Assembly (NCBI RefSeq): GCF_004359215.1
Contig: NW_027152055.1
Location: 191,767-222,779 of the forward strand
Direction of reading: 5' to 3'
Origin: Bremia lactucae
Lineage: Eukaryota; Oomycota; Peronosporomycetes; Peronosporales; Peronosporaceae
Length of the DNA stretch: 31,013 nt
The translations under genes and the position numbers were made by a program. The notes beneath the pieces were generated by a model. That model was given only the letters and a program-made list of their open reading frames with translations. It searched no databases and was not told the DNA's origin. Numbering within the stretch: position 1 is the stretch's first letter; every line of letters begins with the position of its first letter. Shown here in pieces: positions 19,111 through 28,593 of the stretch.

Positions 19111-20190
19111 CTGCTTTGTATCGATCGTCATCCGATCGATACACAACATGCAACGTCTCACTGTACTACACAGCCATTGCCGGCAAGACTCCACATGCTC
19201 TCGTCCCTACTCACAATGATTTGCGCATCATGTATGAGTTGTCACGATGCACCAACAAGCGGGCAACGTGGGCGTGAGAAAACCTATCTCACAGTAAGTC
19301 GCGGCTTTTACTGGCCCCGCCAGTATCAGTTCTTACGCAAGTAAGGTTGTGCTTGCGAGGTATGTCAACGGGTGAAGCCTAGCCCTTCACCCGTGCTTCT
19401 CTCCAACCTCTACCACTTCCGGCAGAATATTGGCAGTCCGTATCGATGGAATTCGTCTTCGTATTTCCCGGAAACGATAACAAAAACAATGAAATCCTAG
19501 TTTCTTAGACAGATTCAGCAAGATGGTACATCTTGCAGCAGTACCAGAGTCAATCATGGCTCCGGGCTGTGCCCGTGTCTATATCGACATGGTATTCAGA
19601 CTCCACGGTTTACCCCGTGAACTGGTCTCAGATAGAGATCCACGGTTCACGGTAGAGTTTTGGCAATCGCTGTTCCGATCTCTGGGAACGCGGCTGACTA
19701 TGTCAACTTCAGATCATCCAGAGACAGAAGGTCAGACGGAACGGGTAAATCGCGTCCTCACAGAGATACTTCGAAGTTACGTTCAATCGTATCCGAATTA
19801 AAGCGAATTTTTACCGATGGTCGAGTTTCGCCATCAACAATACGGTGCATACGTCTACAACGCATACCCACCAAATTAAAGGGATTCTCTAGTCTAAGGG
19901 GGCGGACTCGCACGAGCAAAATCATGTCTGACTCATGCTCATCACGCTACGAAGTTACCAACGACGCGAATGATGTCGATGTCAAAACAATCGACACCGA
20001 AGATGAGAAAGATCTTATGGTAGTGCGCACAAAGCGCACTGGAAAAGACAAACAAATGAGTCAGCAGAGGAATTTCTGCTGGTTCGAGAATCAGAAGTCC
20101 GTTTCGTACAGGATTCCATCGCAAACGCAGTTGACCGTCGGAAACGGAACGCAGACAAACATGGAAGAGCGAATGTTCTATAATTAAAAA
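19111..20190 (+). pseudogene. Integrase and tail of gypsy remnant 3
   Basis: The zinc-binding CEVCQRVK is readable near 19347-19375. The first catalytic position reads SMEF (GAA at 19449-19451), where Asp is expected. The open frame 19523-19801 gives MVHLAAVPESI, GLPRELVSDRDPRF with the second Asp, and EGQTERVNRVLTEIL with the catalytic Glu. A TAA at 19799-19801 ends it. The C-terminal region (19930-20190) matches 7860-8010 of remnant 1. The chromodomain is absent. Confidence 0.8.
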
Positions 20191-20356
20191 ATATGACCTA
20201 ATACTGCTCTCTAAGATAGGGCTCTGAGTGACAAATCATTTGTCACTATTAATTTTAAGGTGATGAGGGATACCTCATCGCCAGGTGGAGAGACAGAATG
20301 ACTGTGTGTCTGGACCAACTTTCGTCAAGAAGTTTGCATATTCCCTGGTTCCCGGA

Positions 20357-21496
20357 TCAGCAGGCTGTTGGGCCGATAATGACTCCGACCATTTTTTGGC
20401 TGTCCGCCTCCGTGTTGCGATTTTGCAACAACGTCGGACCCGGGGCCGTTGCCCTTTTTGGCATTTGGTCCATAAGTTCGTTCAGTACCATTCGGTACTT
20501 GGCGGGGGGGGCACTACACTCATAAGCGTAGTGACCTAACTTTTGACAGCGATTGCATTGCTGCAATCGCTTTTTGTTCGAAAAGTGAGGTCTCTCGCTT
20601 TCGACATAAGAGAGGTCCATAGGTTCTGGACCTCCAAGCTCGTGTCGTCTTGGAGGACGATAAGATGACGAATTTGCTTGAGCCTGTCTCACCAGTCCTC
20701 CTGTTCCGCAATTGATATTGTTTCTTCAAGCGTATCTAATTCCAAGCAAAACAGGTGGGTCTTTACGGGACCATTCGTAAGACCTTGCATGAACACCGTG
20801 ATTAACGTGTGTTAATGTAGGGTTTGTTCGTGATACAACTCGCTAAGAGTCGTATGGGCTGGGCATAAGCGTGACATCACTGTTGGCTTGCTTGAATTCC
20901 AGAAGGTCTGATCGAGCTCTGATCTTAGCCCTAGGCGGTTCAAACGTCTGTTTGAGCCGGGCTTTAAAAGCCTCTAGCGACCCAAAGACAAGTGAGTCGC
21001 GCAACTTAAGGCATAGTGCTCAAATTTTGACACGACCTGCAAAATTTAACTGAGAAAATGCGACTTGCATTTGCTTGTCGGCGATGTGACCAGCCCTTAT
21101 GAAATCATCCAACTCGACAAACCATCTTAAGGGAATCTTCTTCTACTCTTCTATGCTTCGAGATGTCTATCTTTGAGGTCTTATAACGACGTTTGTGCGT
21201 CACTCTAGGTACAGATGTGGTCGGTACCTGTTGTTATTTAACCTAGACAGGTCTACCTGTTGAGAGCCTTGGTGATTAAGCAAGGCTACCTTCGCCTCGT
21301 CAAGTTCATGTTGTATGAACTTGGCGATGGCTGAACGGAAGGCATCTCTGTCCAAACCGGACAGCACGGCCAGGATGGCATCATTCCCTACGGTCGAACT
21401 CATTCGTTCGACCGCACTCCTTTCTATGTCACTTAGAAATGAGTAACTACCACGCGAAGCGTGATGCGTATTTCCATTATCATCAAAAATGTCCAT
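20357..21496 (-). pseudogene. gag: gag of gypsy remnant 4
   Basis: It starts at ATG 21496 with MDIFDDNGNTHHASRGSYSF, running in frame into the MSSTVGNDAILAVLSGLDRD segment, which suggests the family's natural start lies upstream of the 17684-type ATG. After a stop at 21200-21202 the sequence continues in other frames as RWFVELDDFIRAGHIADKQM and AFSQLNFAGRVKI, then a TGA. The 3' part is open (20692-20357) with the zinc knuckle CNRCQKLGHYAYEC. The TGA and a single-base loss near 20875 are the same lesions as in remnant 1. Confidence 0.85.
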
Positions 21497-21546
21497 GTTA
21501 GATGATAGAACTGTGATTCTTGGACGGACTACAAAGTGCTTTCAGG

Positions 21547-21988
21547 TGTAACAGGGCACTGCCGACTTGTACTGCTTCAGTACAAGTCCACTATGCACTG
21601 CTGCAGTGCAAGCGGTGCCTCATGTCACTTCACGTACACTAGTACGTGCAGAGGAAGAATCTTTGAAACACTTGCTTTAAAGAGGGTTAGAAGTAAACTG
21701 TATGTAATATAATTTAGTTCTTCTGTTTCTATCTATTTAGTACTAATTAATTATAAACGAATACAGAACATGTAATATAGTCAAATCCGTCTCTTTTTGC
21801 GCGCGTCCAGTGCTGACTGGCCCGCGGATTATGTAGATATAATGGCCCATATCTACCAATGGATAAGATTTCCGAATATTATTATGTAAATAATATTCTT
21901 CCAAGTTTAATTTACCTGATCGTTTTTATATTAAACAACAACCTTTAAGTGTTGATGTTAATTTCATGAAACGATACACCCCGTTACA
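21547..21988 (-). repeat. LTR type A, minus orientation
   Basis: On the minus strand it begins TGTAACGGGGTGTATCGTTT at 21988 and ends AGTGCCCTGTTACA at 21547 (442 bp). The hairpin GACTTGTACT-GAAGC-AGTACAAGTC is preserved in it, as is the row of stems. It is inverted with respect to 17079-17535. Confidence 0.85.
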
Positions 21989-22444
21989 TGAATCATTAAG
22001 TCCAAATTTTTGAAAGATTCCCATTAGGTACTTTTATATTTATTGCCTCTCGTAAGAAATATTTTTATTATTTCTTTTATAGGAAATAATATTTATTCCG
22101 CTACATTTTCTAAAGTTCTGACTTCAACAAAACGGAACTTGTGGTAATTGTTACTGAAATTTGAATTATATTCTTTTCGGTTAATTTGTAAGAAATCATA
22201 TAGGTTGAAATTTGACAGAAGCTTCACGGGTGATGCACGATGGTGGCATTTTTATTATGGCATTATCCGCTTCAATGATCTAATACACCAACACTTTTGA
22301 CCTTTCCGACGAAGAAGGAGACTGTTTAGTTTTTTTTATTCTGCATAAAATTCAAGATAATTAATTTAATGATGTCAAATCAAGCAGTCACCTACCTATC
22401 AAATCTTTTCGCGAAATATACCATTCTCTTCGCCGAGAAAATAG
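21989..22444. other. Intergenic, 3' side of the effector candidate
   Basis: AT-rich, without a gene. On the minus strand an AATAAA lies at 22340-22335, about 105 bases beyond the stop of the effector gene, and may be its polyadenylation signal. Oomycete signals are loose, so this is only a suggestion. Confidence 0.4.
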
Positions 22445-23884
22445 CTACTGTTTCCTAAAATCAATAGCCCAGGCACGCTGCAAATCTTTCAACTTTGGCA
22501 CTCCAGCCAAGGACTCTACGTCATGTAATGCCTTCATAACTCTGGCGGAATAGACATCGTACAGAACATGTGACGGATTCTGTTTAATATTGTCACCGTA
22601 AGCCAGGTACATGAATTCTTTCCAGTACCTAAGGCGAATAAGTTGGCCTGGACTGTAGCTGTTATCAGGAAGGTCACGTAACCGCAATTGATCGAAAAGA
22701 TTGAGTGCTACGATATTGGTGGAACTTTTCCAATTCTGCCAAAACAGGGCCAGCTTGTTGAGTACGAGGCCAGAAAATGTCTTTCTACTTTTATCCACGT
22801 TCGCTTGTAACATGACGAAGAACAGATTAAGCTTATTTTCCGTGGACACTGAGTTTACCAACCATTTGGCTCTGGACATTTCATCGCCATAATAATGACA
22901 AACAGAAACAATTCTGTCGTACACTTTTTCAGCAGCAATCAAATTCTCAAGTGAAGGCACTAGCGTAAGCGATTCGAAGAGGACGTTGGGGTCTGTATCT
23001 TTCTCGAGTTGCAGCTTGAAGTAATTAAGCATTCCAGATAGTTCATTGTTGTCCCGTTCTGCAATTTGTTTCCCAATTTGAAGTCCAGCATTAATTATAT
23101 CATTCATTTGACTGTCGAGATTGTGTCGCGCCAGCATCTTCTTTAGCGCCAAAAAAGCTGAATTTCCCGTGTCAAGGCCTATGTGTTTTGAGTAAATGAA
23201 CCACACACTGAAGACAGGATCAAGTAACGTCTTTGCAACATTACTAGCGTCACCTTCCCACTGAAGAGGCATCCGTGACAGCAACTCAAACAAGTCAACC
23301 TTTTCTCGAGCCCAAAACTCGAATAGTGCGATAGTAAGTTTGAAATAAACTTCCTTGTATTTATTTCCTACATCTGTCAGAAAGCGAACAACAAGCCCAT
23401 CACCAAACTGACTGGACAGATCAGTAATGACAACTAAGTGTGCATCCGTTGGATTCTTGCGATATTTCGCCTCAATTTTGTTAAACCAGTTAGCGAATGG
23501 CTCTAGGCTGGAGGGATTTTTAATTAGTTTTTTTCTGACATTTAGTCCGAAAGGTTCTAATGCCTTGACGTTCTTGCCCCTTGTAATTTTGACAGTTCGT
23601 AAGAACGATGGCAGCTTGAACTTATACTTTTTCTTGTCCAATAAGGCTAGGTGCGTCAGGCATTCAGGAGAAATAGCCAACTCCTTTCCAGCAGCTCTGG
23701 CCACATCTGCTTCGATGCCCCTATTTTCAACGACGTCAGGGCCTCTCCGAAGTTTTTCGGAGTGATTCTCGACAGAAGGCAAGGCCATAATGGAATCAGC
23801 CATCGTTAAGGATGTCACCACGTGATCGCTTAGCAGCAGGAAGAGGTAGAAGAACAACATCGGATGCTTGGGCTTTAGACTCAT
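22445..23884 (-). CDS. Candidate secreted WY-type effector with degenerate RXLR-like motif
   Basis: 479 codons from ATG 23884, intact and intronless. Residues 1-25 are a clear signal peptide: a Lys-containing start, then MLFFYLFLLLSDHVV. Downstream, SEKLRRG (42-48) and ENRGIE (53-58) stand where RXLR and EER motifs occur in oomycete effectors, but neither matches the canonical form. The remainder is helical, with WY/LWY-like units: LFELLSRM ... DPVFSVWFIYSKH (198-234), VLFESLTL ... VYDRIVSVCHYYGDE (301-335) and LFDQLRLRDLPD ... LRYWKEFMYLAYGDN (396-432). WY modules are the core fold of many RXLR effectors, which act inside host plant cells. No membrane helix follows the signal peptide. Host target unknown. 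The secreted, helical, intronless character is seen; membership of the effector class is inferred. Alternative: another secreted helical protein. Confidence 0.68.
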   Translation of the reverse strand: MSLKPKHPMLFFYLFLLLSDHVVTSLTMADSIMALPSVENHSEKLRRGPDVVENRGIEADVARAAGKELAISPECLTHLALLDKKKYKFKLPSFLRTVKITRGKNVKALEPFGLNVRKKLIKNPSSLEPFANWFNKIEAKYRKNPTDAHLVVITDLSSQFGDGLVVRFLTDVGNKYKEVYFKLTIALFEFWAREKVDLFELLSRMPLQWEGDASNVAKTLLDPVFSVWFIYSKHIGLDTGNSAFLALKKMLARHNLDSQMNDIINAGLQIGKQIAERDNNELSGMLNYFKLQLEKDTDPNVLFESLTLVPSLENLIAAEKVYDRIVSVCHYYGDEMSRAKWLVNSVSTENKLNLFFVMLQANVDKSRKTFSGLVLNKLALFWQNWKSSTNIVALNLFDQLRLRDLPDNSYSPGQLIRLRYWKEFMYLAYGDNIKQNPSHVLYDVYSARVMKALHDVESLAGVPKLKDLQRAWAIDFRKQ

Positions 23885-23913
23885 GGCGTGATGTCGCGGT
23901 TAATTTCTTGACA

Positions 23914-23927
23914 CGAAATTGAATGCT
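23914..23927 (-). promoter_or_regulatory. Possible oomycete initiator element of the effector gene
   Basis: On the minus strand AGCATTCAATTTCG lies about 30 bases before the ATG. It resembles the oomycete initiator consensus (GCTCATTYYNCAWTTT) but is shorter in the middle. Short 5' leaders are usual in oomycetes, so the position fits. The match is partial. Confidence 0.35.
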
Positions 23928-25072
23928 GAAGTCTGCAGGGTCAGATTGATCACGAGCAGAGAGCAGATCGTATGTGAGTGCCGCTTCTTGCGCATTCGCG
24001 ATTTTGTGAGCACATGCAGAACTCAGTGTAAACCTGATCCAAAACTGGTCATATTGATAAAGTGGTAGGATTGTAACATCTTGGGGCTTCAAGATTGGAA
24101 AGCGTGCGTGACACTTTCAACGCTTCACGCCAAATTCATTGCTCCAACCTTGCCAGCACATCTGCCTTCGTGGTGAATAATTAATTTCATTAAGCCTGAA
24201 TTTTAGATTATCGAAGGCACCGTGGCATCGAGCACGTCGCGCCATGACGCACAGAAAATCAAACAAGCTGCACCCATAGATCAGGATATATCCAGTCATT
24301 GTTCTTGCAACAAGGGTTCAATTCAATAAAACAGGTCAAATACCGTAAAGTACACGTGTTTGTGCCTTCGAACCATCACATACCTGACCAGCTATTTTTT
24401 GGTTGGATTCACGATGCGAGGCAATTCCCTCGTAGATACGAGTGTCTTTAAAGGGTGACAACTGCGATTTGTCAGATTGAAGCATTTTTAATATTTCGTC
24501 TGACAAATCTACTTAGACGAATGGCTTTCTTCTTGACAGTTTAGTAAACTGTCAGATGCTAAATGTTTGAAAATCACCACTTTGCGGAAATTGGCCACTA
24601 ATTGTCGTAACAGGGCACCTCTGCAGCAAGCCAGAGGAATCAGAAGGTTTATTTGACGCACACGCCGTAATATAAAGAAAACGTTGCGGATCGTTGACAA
24701 CGCTGATCGGCATTGTATCGTTTGCAAATTGTAAATTGGTGGAAAGGATCTTACAAGTGACCACTCGTCTCGTCTCTCGGTGCAACTAGTTGCGCTCTTG
24801 GAGACAAATTTTCGCTATAGGTCTTGTCCGATGCTAGCGATTATGTCCAGAAGGGCACTAAAGTCACTTACGTGTATAGCAGCAAGCAGTGGGCGCTCGA
24901 TTAATCCGGATTCACTTAAAAATAAAGCAAAACGCCATTCCGCAACATTCTTGTGCAGCTTTACTGTTAAAATGATACAAAATTTGGAAAAGGATGATAA
25001 TTCATAAACAAGTTTTTCAGTTGGTTTTGAGCTTTATAAGATCTCGAAGTTTGTGAAACTTCTATGAATTAT
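23928..25072. other. Intergenic stretch with nested inverted repeats
   Basis: Several small frames overlap here (24117-24299, 24509-24785, 24780-25007), but none has a recognisable motif. Two inverted repeats lie close together: GATTTGTCAGA/TCTGACAAATC at 24466-24509, and TGACAGTTTA-G-TAAACTGTCA at 24534-24554. No gene is called. Confidence 0.5.
24466..24554. repeat. Pair of inverted repeats sharing TGTCAG
   Basis: The first has 11-base exact arms around a 22-base loop. The second has 10-base exact arms around one base. The arms share TGTCAG/CTGACA. They may be the ends of a small non-autonomous DNA element or a hairpin. No flanking duplication was recognised. Confidence 0.45.
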
Positions 25073-25405
25073 GTAGGCGGGCACGTCTGTTGCAGCCACG
25101 CTCTAGTTAAGCACAAACCCTAGCACAGCGAGGAAGCGGTTTGACCGACTTCTCTCGTCTTCTCTCACGTGCAGTGAGGTAGTTGATGGCCTTAAAGCGA
25201 CCTCACCCAACAAATTAAGTACCTTAGTACAAGTGACGTCACGGGAGCGATAATCCGGCACTTACGAACTAGGTAGTAGTTTTCAGACTGATTATATTTA
25301 ATCGTATATAATACAATTTCTTAAACCAATCATAAATGTTATCGCTGTCGATATGCCACTTAGATGTATTTCGAGCGTATTATTCTAAATACCTCGTGTA
25401 ACGGG
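25073..25405 (-). repeat. LTR type C copy, inverted relative to the one at 29.6-29.9 kb
   Basis: Reading right from 25073, TGTAGGCGGGCACGTC and the following bases match the reverse complement of 29921-29595. Shared blocks include CCTAGCACAGCGAGGAAGCG, GACCTCACCCAACA and GTCACGGGAGCG. The minus orientation is inferred from the other copy, which is followed by gag. No gag lies beside this one, so it is a solo or truncated LTR. Confidence 0.7.
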
Positions 25406-25549
25406 CTAAAGTTGCTCTATGTTACACAGTCCCCGTTAAGTGCACTTTGTGTACTTCAAAAGATGGTCAATTACTTAAGTAAAGTAATTAGACCCACTAC
25501 TTGTGGAACGGGGCACTACGACTTGTACTGCTTCAGTATAAGGCCAGTC

Positions 25550-25615
25550 CGCACTGCTTCAGTACAAGTCCACTTCGCACTGCTTCAGTACAAGTCCACT
25601 TCGCACTGCTTCAGT
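25550..25615 (-). repeat. 26-bp tandem repeat in the solo LTR
   Basis: Copies begin at 25550, 25576 and 25602 (the last one partial). The unit starts CGCACTGCTTCAGTACAAGT. It corresponds to the hairpin segments that occur once in the LTRs at 17.5 kb and 21.6 kb, so this is an expansion of that hairpin block. Confidence 0.8.
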
Positions 25616-25650
25616 TGCGAGTGGTGCCTTACGTTATTTCACGTACACTA

Positions 25651-25655
25651 GTACG
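25651..25655. repeat. Target site duplication of the copia element, left
   Basis: GTACG. The right copy is at 29252-29256. The intact LTR at 21.65 kb has a single GTACG (CTAGTACGTGCAGAGG), as expected for an unoccupied site. Confidence 0.9.
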
Positions 25656-25918
25656 TGTTCACTTGACATAGAGAAGAAGTCTTTAGCACTGTAATAAAAG
25701 GATTCTGTCATTATCTGTTGCCCTTGTGTTATCTGTCATACCTCTCTACAGCTCATGTTCATCTAAGCAGTTTCTTGCAGCCGAAGCTGATCGAAGGTAA
25801 TAACACGACAGGCTTTAAGTCGTTAGCCGCCACTTCAACCACCGCAGCACGCCTCTTCATGCACATACGTACCGTCATGAAACGACTAACCAACTCAGAA
25901 ATAATACAATTTCCAACA
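25656..25918 (-). repeat. Copia 3' LTR
   Basis: 263 bp, TGTTC...AACA on the plus strand (TGTTGG...GAACA in element sense). It equals 28989-29251 except near its right end (TTTCCAACA against TTTTCAACA). Confidence 0.92.
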
Positions 25919-25930
25919 CTCCTCCTCGGC
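25919..25930 (-). promoter_or_regulatory. Copia polypurine tract
   Basis: On the minus strand GCCGAGGAGGAG stands directly before the 3' LTR, in the position from which plus-strand DNA synthesis is primed. Confidence 0.7.
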
Positions 25931-26091
25931 TAAGACTTACCGTCATAACCAACACGCATTAAAGCACGCAATTTTGCAAGCTTGGTCGCGTCGAGTGCCT
26001 TGGTTAGCAAATCGGCCAGCATTTCCTCCGATCGCACTGTGCCAGCACAATCCCACGTCGGGAAAAGTCGCAAACAAACTTGACTCGAACG
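25931..26091 (-). pseudogene. Copia RNase H C-terminal remnant
   Basis: On the minus strand, just beyond the pol frame, [21 protein letters not shown] is the end of a copia RNase H. After a one-base frame change, EEMLADLLTKALDATKLAKL follows, the usual last helix. Everything between the integrase tail and this point is deleted; the junction is near 26105. Confidence 0.8.
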
Positions 26092-28593
26092 TCAATATGT
26101 TTGGCCAAATGTGAGCCACGACACTCTCTTCACGTTCTTGCTCCTCCTGAACACCAATAGACTGCGCACGTTTCGATGCACCCCGAGTCCTGTGGGCATC
26201 ACGCGTCCATGACTTCGACTTCTTCTTTGACTTTTCGAAGCCAAAACCATGACTCCTTCACTTGAGCATGTCGACACCACACCATCTTCCTGATCCTCGA
26301 AGTCGAGTGCTCTACGCAACTGACTGTTCTGCTCATCACTCAGAGTTTGGATGTCCCTTACGTGTTGCGTAACCACGACTTTATTGTCATTTTGCAGAAA
26401 TTCCTTGTAGCCCTTGGTTTCGTCGCTGCGTCCGATAATTACGCCGACTTGAGACCTTTTTGCCAGCGAGTTCTTGCGCGGGTCGCGGTAAACAGAACAA
26501 ACAGATCCAAAAACCACAATGTCACGCAAATCAGGAGCACGCTTCGTAAGTATCTCCATAGGCGATGCTCTTTCCTCATTTGCACTTGTCGGGCTGCGAT
26601 TAAGGATATATGAGGCATACTCAACCGCATCACCCCAGAACGACAAAGGGAGTCGACTTGCAAATATCATCGAGCGAGCCATATTAAGCACCGTCCGGTG
26701 CATTCTCTCAGCTTTTCCATTTGATGCTTGATTTCTTGCTTCAGTGACTTGTCTTGAAATACCTGTTGACTTGCAAAACAGGTCGACATTTTCATACTCA
26801 CCTCCCCCGTCCATCCTTAGGACATGTACACGACAGTTAAACTGACGCTCGAAAAAGGCCAAAAACTGCTCGAACTTCTTCGCCGCCTGGTCCTTGGTCT
26901 TAGCGAGAAATACGCGACAGTAATTAGACTTGTGATCCACGAAATTTATCAAGTACCGGTTCCCAAGTCGGTCCCTTGGTGTCATCGGACCTTTAAGGTC
27001 AGAACATATGACACCGCCAATACAGTCGATTGGCGAGTGAGCCCCCGTGTCCTTGTGCGACTGCACATTCTTGGTCTGTTTCCCCTCTGCGCACGACACA
27101 CACGTAGGTCTTGAACGATCCGTTATCTTGATGCCTGACGCCGGGTCCTTTGCCATCAGCTCAATCGCGTCGTAGCCCAGATGACCCAGTCGCTGGTGAA
27201 AGTGGTATAGTGAACCACTCTGCATCTCCTTGACCGACTCGTTTGATGTCTCGTGCGTAATTATCGCCATCAGAACGTTACTTGGTGTGCTTGTACTGCG
27301 TTTTGGGGCCACCGTCTTTACGTAAAGAACATTATGATCCATTGAAATGTCGAATACGACTTCACCATCGCTGCGCCTGGCTAGTGCGCGCTTCATGCCA
27401 TCATACACGATTCCGAACCCCTTGCGCTCGAGCTTGCCGTACGAAATTATATTTCGCGAGAGCTCTGGTGCGAGGTAAACTTCAGTCAACGTGACGTCCC
27501 GCACTTGCCCTCCTGCTACCACAGTGAGTACCACGTTACCAACACGTAACAGCTTAACTGATTCGCCATCCGCCAGATGGCACTCATGTTCGCACATTTT
27601 TGCGTCTTGCAACAAAGATTGGTCATTAACCAGGTGGCGACTGGACCCACTGTCCAGAATCCATCCATCACGATCAGTGTTTTCTCCAATCACCAGTGTC
27701 GGGTTCAGCTTGTCATGACGTGAGCTCTTAATACTGGCGCCTTCGCCAATTGCGAGCACAATATTTTCACCGCCCTTGGCTCGACGGCCTCCGTTTGTGT
27801 AACTAGTCTTTTTGCTTCGACAATCAGCCTTGACATGCCCTGCTTTACCACACCCATAGCAGGTACGTGTCTCCTTGCGCAACGCAGAATCTTCCACATG
27901 CGCGACGACCTCCTTTCCAAAGGCGCGCCCTGACCTGGATTCCATTTCGATCGTCTGCTCAAAATGCGCAAATTCTTCTGCCTGGACAAGGTAATCGACG
28001 CGATGCGTTTGATACTTAGCCATCAATATCGTCGATAGCTCGGGTGATGCGTATCGCACAATTTTGTCGAGAACTTGCTGCTCAGCCCCCCCAGCTGCAT
28101 CACTGACTGCGACGAGGTAGAGGTAATGTTCTGGCCATGAGCGCTTATTGTCCTTCCTTGCCGTGAACAACTTCATCGCTTGAGCCGCAGTGATGCTGGT
28201 CTTGAAGGTGTCAAGCATACGCTGCATGACATATTGGAGAGTCGGTAGCACAGCCAACCAAGTGTCGACTTGCTTGTTGAAGTACCGCTCCGCAGTACCC
28301 GTCAAGTACTGCCCCAGAACGTCAGTCTTGACGTTTTCTGTCCAGAGAAAGCCGTACGACTCTTGGGCCATGTCCACCTGTCGCCAGAAATGTCTTGCCC
28401 CAATCAAAAAAGCCAGATCCGAGACCAACATACACCTCAGTCCCATCAAACTTGCGTATAGCAAGCTTACGCTGCCTCGCGTCAGGCGTTCGATACTGAG
28501 ACGTGGTAGGAGCTTGAGCCGGAGCTTGAGGCTGCGGTTGATACGGGGATGGAACAGGTGGGCGAGGTGGTGGCTGTGCGCGTTGCGGCACAT
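26092..28593 (-). CDS. Copia Gag (part)-protease-integrase polyprotein, RT lacking
   Basis: The open frame has 833 codons, but residues before about 69 are an out-of-frame reading of gag. From residue 69 ([11 protein letters not shown]) it continues the Gag begun in the upstream frame. Features: CCHC knuckle C245-C248-H253-C258; aspartic protease LDSGSS at 313-318; integrase zinc finger H466, H471, C498, C501 with the typical H-x4-H-x26-C-x2-C spacing; and catalytic D532 (SDLKGP), D595 (RMDGGGEY) and E629 (GKAERMHR). Protease would process the polyprotein and integrase would insert the cDNA; all key residues are present. After the integrase tail ([18 protein letters not shown] near 716-733) the frame runs into the deletion junction and ends at 26092. 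Reverse transcriptase is absent, so the copy could move only with help from another element. Confidence 0.9.
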   Translation of the reverse strand: MCRNAHSHHLAHLFHPRINRSLKLRLKLLPRLSIERLTRGSVSLLYASLMGLRCMLVSDLAFLIGARHFWRQVDMAQESYGFLWTENVKTDVLGQYLTGTAERYFNKQVDTWLAVLPTLQYVMQRMLDTFKTSITAAQAMKLFTARKDNKRSWPEHYLYLVAVSDAAGGAEQQVLDKIVRYASPELSTILMAKYQTHRVDYLVQAEEFAHFEQTIEMESRSGRAFGKEVVAHVEDSALRKETRTCYGCGKAGHVKADCRSKKTSYTNGGRRAKGGENIVLAIGEGASIKSSRHDKLNPTLVIGENTDRDGWILDSGSSRHLVNDQSLLQDAKMCEHECHLADGESVKLLRVGNVVLTVVAGGQVRDVTLTEVYLAPELSRNIISYGKLERKGFGIVYDGMKRALARRSDGEVVFDISMDHNVLYVKTVAPKRSTSTPSNVLMAIITHETSNESVKEMQSGSLYHFHQRLGHLGYDAIELMAKDPASGIKITDRSRPTCVSCAEGKQTKNVQSHKDTGAHSPIDCIGGVICSDLKGPMTPRDRLGNRYLINFVDHKSNYCRVFLAKTKDQAAKKFEQFLAFFERQFNCRVHVLRMDGGGEYENVDLFCKSTGISRQVTEARNQASNGKAERMHRTVLNMARSMIFASRLPLSFWGDAVEYASYILNRSPTSANEERASPMEILTKRAPDLRDIVVFGSVCSVYRDPRKNSLAKRSQVGVIIGRSDETKGYKEFLQNDNKVVVTQHVRDIQTLSDEQNSQLRRALDFEDQEDGVVSTCSSEGVMVLASKSQRRSRSHGRVMPTGLGVHRNVRSLLVFRRSKNVKRVSWLTFGQTY

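Larger units (their letters stand above)
17079..20190 (+). mobile_element. Ty3/gypsy remnant 3, forward, RT deleted
   Basis: In order: 5' LTR, primer site, gag, start of protease, then a jump near 19110 straight into the RNase H/integrase boundary, integrase core and integrase tail up to about 20190. Reverse transcriptase and most of RNase H are missing. There is no plus 3' LTR: the element ends against a minus-strand gag copy. The LTR is preceded by GCCAC and the far minus LTR is followed by TGAAT, so no target duplication frames the pair. Confidence 0.8.
20217..21988 (-). mobile_element. Gypsy remnant 4, minus strand: LTR, gag and protease start only
   Basis: From right to left: LTR A (21988-21547), CCTGAAAGCACTTTGTAG primer-like segment, gag (21496-20357), then the gag-protease junction as far as CAGAGCCCTA (ending near 20217). 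It meets the forward remnant 3 tail to tail, with about 26 unassigned bases between. The truncation lies about ten bases beyond the 21-bp palindrome at 20227-20247. Confidence 0.8.

Noticed and set aside
23796..24092. 98-codon minus-strand frame overlapping the start of the effector gene
   Set aside because: It begins with TTG rather than ATG, overlaps the signal peptide of the better gene in another frame, and has no recognisable motif.
24780..25007. 75-codon plus frame with a Cys-containing C-terminus
   Set aside because: No signal peptide, no motif and no support from neighbours; it probably arises by chance.
25718..25933. 71-codon plus-strand frame, also present at 29051-29263
   Set aside because: Both copies are simply the two copia LTRs read on the opposite strand.
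28388..28593. First 68 residues of the copia pol frame as a separate N-terminal domain
   Set aside because: The region is read correctly in the other frame as Gag. The basic, Leu-rich product here is an out-of-frame translation.
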